Origin: Sabellastarte sp. h YS-2021
Taxonomy: Eukaryota > Annelida > Polychaeta > Sabellida > Sabellidae
Length of the DNA: 64,000 nt
Assembly: GCA_964017235.1 (NCBI GenBank)
Contig: OZ024936.1
Coordinates: forward strand, 13,058,496 to 13,122,495
Direction of reading: 5' to 3'
The notes under the pieces were generated by a model, which made no database searches, was not told the origin of the DNA, and saw only the letters and a list, made by a program, of their open reading frames with translations. A program made the position numbers and the translations under genes. Within the stretch, counting starts at the first letter, position 1. The number at the start of each line of letters is the position of its first letter. Of this stretch, positions 63,711-64,000 are shown in pieces.

Positions 63711-64000
63711 TAAATGGGGATTTCGTCGTACATGTGTAGATGCCTTACCATCGAGTACGCCAATTTTGGTCGTTCCGAGGGACACCAATTTTTTTCCACC
63801 AATGGATAGAGTGGTCCAGTCTGCGTCTATACAATATAACAGGGTAGGGTCTAAAGACCTTAATTTTGTAGATATGAGCAGAAACAGTATTTCCCATTGA
63901 TTTTAAATAGGGATTTTGCCATGCATATACACTAGTACAGGTGCCTTACCATCGAGTACGCCAATTTTGGTCGTTCCGAGGGACACCAATTTTTTTCCAC
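63711..64000. repeat. A monomer and partial B at the right edge
   Basis: A63711 has 'gcgtc' and T157, like the monomers that precede gamma units. B63904 ('taaatag') is cut by the window edge after 97 bases, just past the T tract. The pairing suggests that a gamma-type unit follows outside the window. Confidence 0.9.

Larger units (their letters stand above)
1..64000. repeat. Two-class satellite DNA array (193-bp A and 201-bp B monomers) filling the window
   Basis: Every position belongs to a head-to-tail monomer of 193 bp (A, 219 copies), 201 bp (B, 105 copies) or 177 bp (B', 3 copies), plus a partial B at the right edge; these lengths sum exactly to the window. All copies share one orientation. 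No monomer departs from these lengths, so indels are limited to the 8-bp A/B difference and one 24-bp deletion class. There is no unique sequence, gene, transposon terminus or inversion. GC is about 41%. Arrays of this size and nested organisation are typical of eukaryotic centromeric or heterochromatic satellites; that assignment is inference from architecture, and the family and species are not recognised. Confidence 0.98.

Noticed and set aside
1..64000. CRISPR array or bacterial repeat region.
   Set aside because: The repeats are 193-201 bp with no unique spacers, no cas genes and no leader, and the array is 64 kb long. This is satellite DNA.
1..64000. Tandem gene array such as rDNA, 5S, tRNA or histone repeats.
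   Set aside because: I could not find A/B box pairs in tRNA arrangement, conserved rRNA cores or long coding frames in the monomer.

Overview
The whole 64,000-base window is one uninterrupted head-to-tail satellite DNA array. I see no protein-coding gene, RNA gene, transposon or unique sequence anywhere in it. Taking the 'taaatgggga' box as the start of a monomer, the window opens exactly on a monomer boundary. It resolves without gaps into 219 monomers of 193 bp (class A), 105 of 201 bp (class B), 3 internally deleted B monomers of 177 bp (B') and a final partial B of 97 bp: 219x193 + 105x201 + 3x177 + 97 = 64,000. All monomers have the same orientation. GC is about 41% (80 of 193 bases in the first monomer). 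An array this long, with nested higher-order structure, indicates a eukaryotic chromosome, most plausibly centromeric, pericentromeric or other heterochromatin. I do not recognise the satellite family or the species.

A and B differ almost only in a short head segment (about monomer positions 14-30), where B carries 8 extra bases and several substitutions and gains NsiI and SpeI sites. The rest of the monomer is shared, and the same variants circulate in both classes. Diagnostic variants (A numbering) are 40 c/a, 43 g/c, 66 c/t, 87 c/t, 114 a/c, 119 a/g, 129 a/g, 141 c/g, 142 t/c, 148-149 cc/at, 157 c/t and 171 g/a. They allow monomers to be matched over long distances and reveal higher-order repeats (HORs).

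Layout: 773-3892 and 3893-6626 are two tandem HOR copies (16 and 14 monomers). 7407-9167 repeats 1-1761. 9361-11314 repeats as 21101-23054. A 15-monomer, 2,951-bp HOR occurs four times (11315, 23835, 28925, 31876), the last two adjacent. A 1,753/1,946-bp HOR family fills 13486-18551 and recurs at 26006, 34047 and 35800. 11315-19725 as a whole recurs as 31876-38340, minus one 1,946-bp unit. 38.3-52.9 kb is a finer mosaic containing the three deleted B' monomers and several chimeric monomers. 52968-63710 is the most regular part: units alpha (1,560 bp, 8 monomers) and beta (2,541 bp, 13 monomers) in the order alpha-beta-alpha-beta-beta, with copies nearly identical.

There are no genes to work together. 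The biology here is array evolution: repeated unequal exchange of whole monomers and multi-monomer blocks, occasional within-monomer exchange producing chimeras, and point variants enriched for CpG transitions. Open reading frames on either strand are by-products of the repeat.
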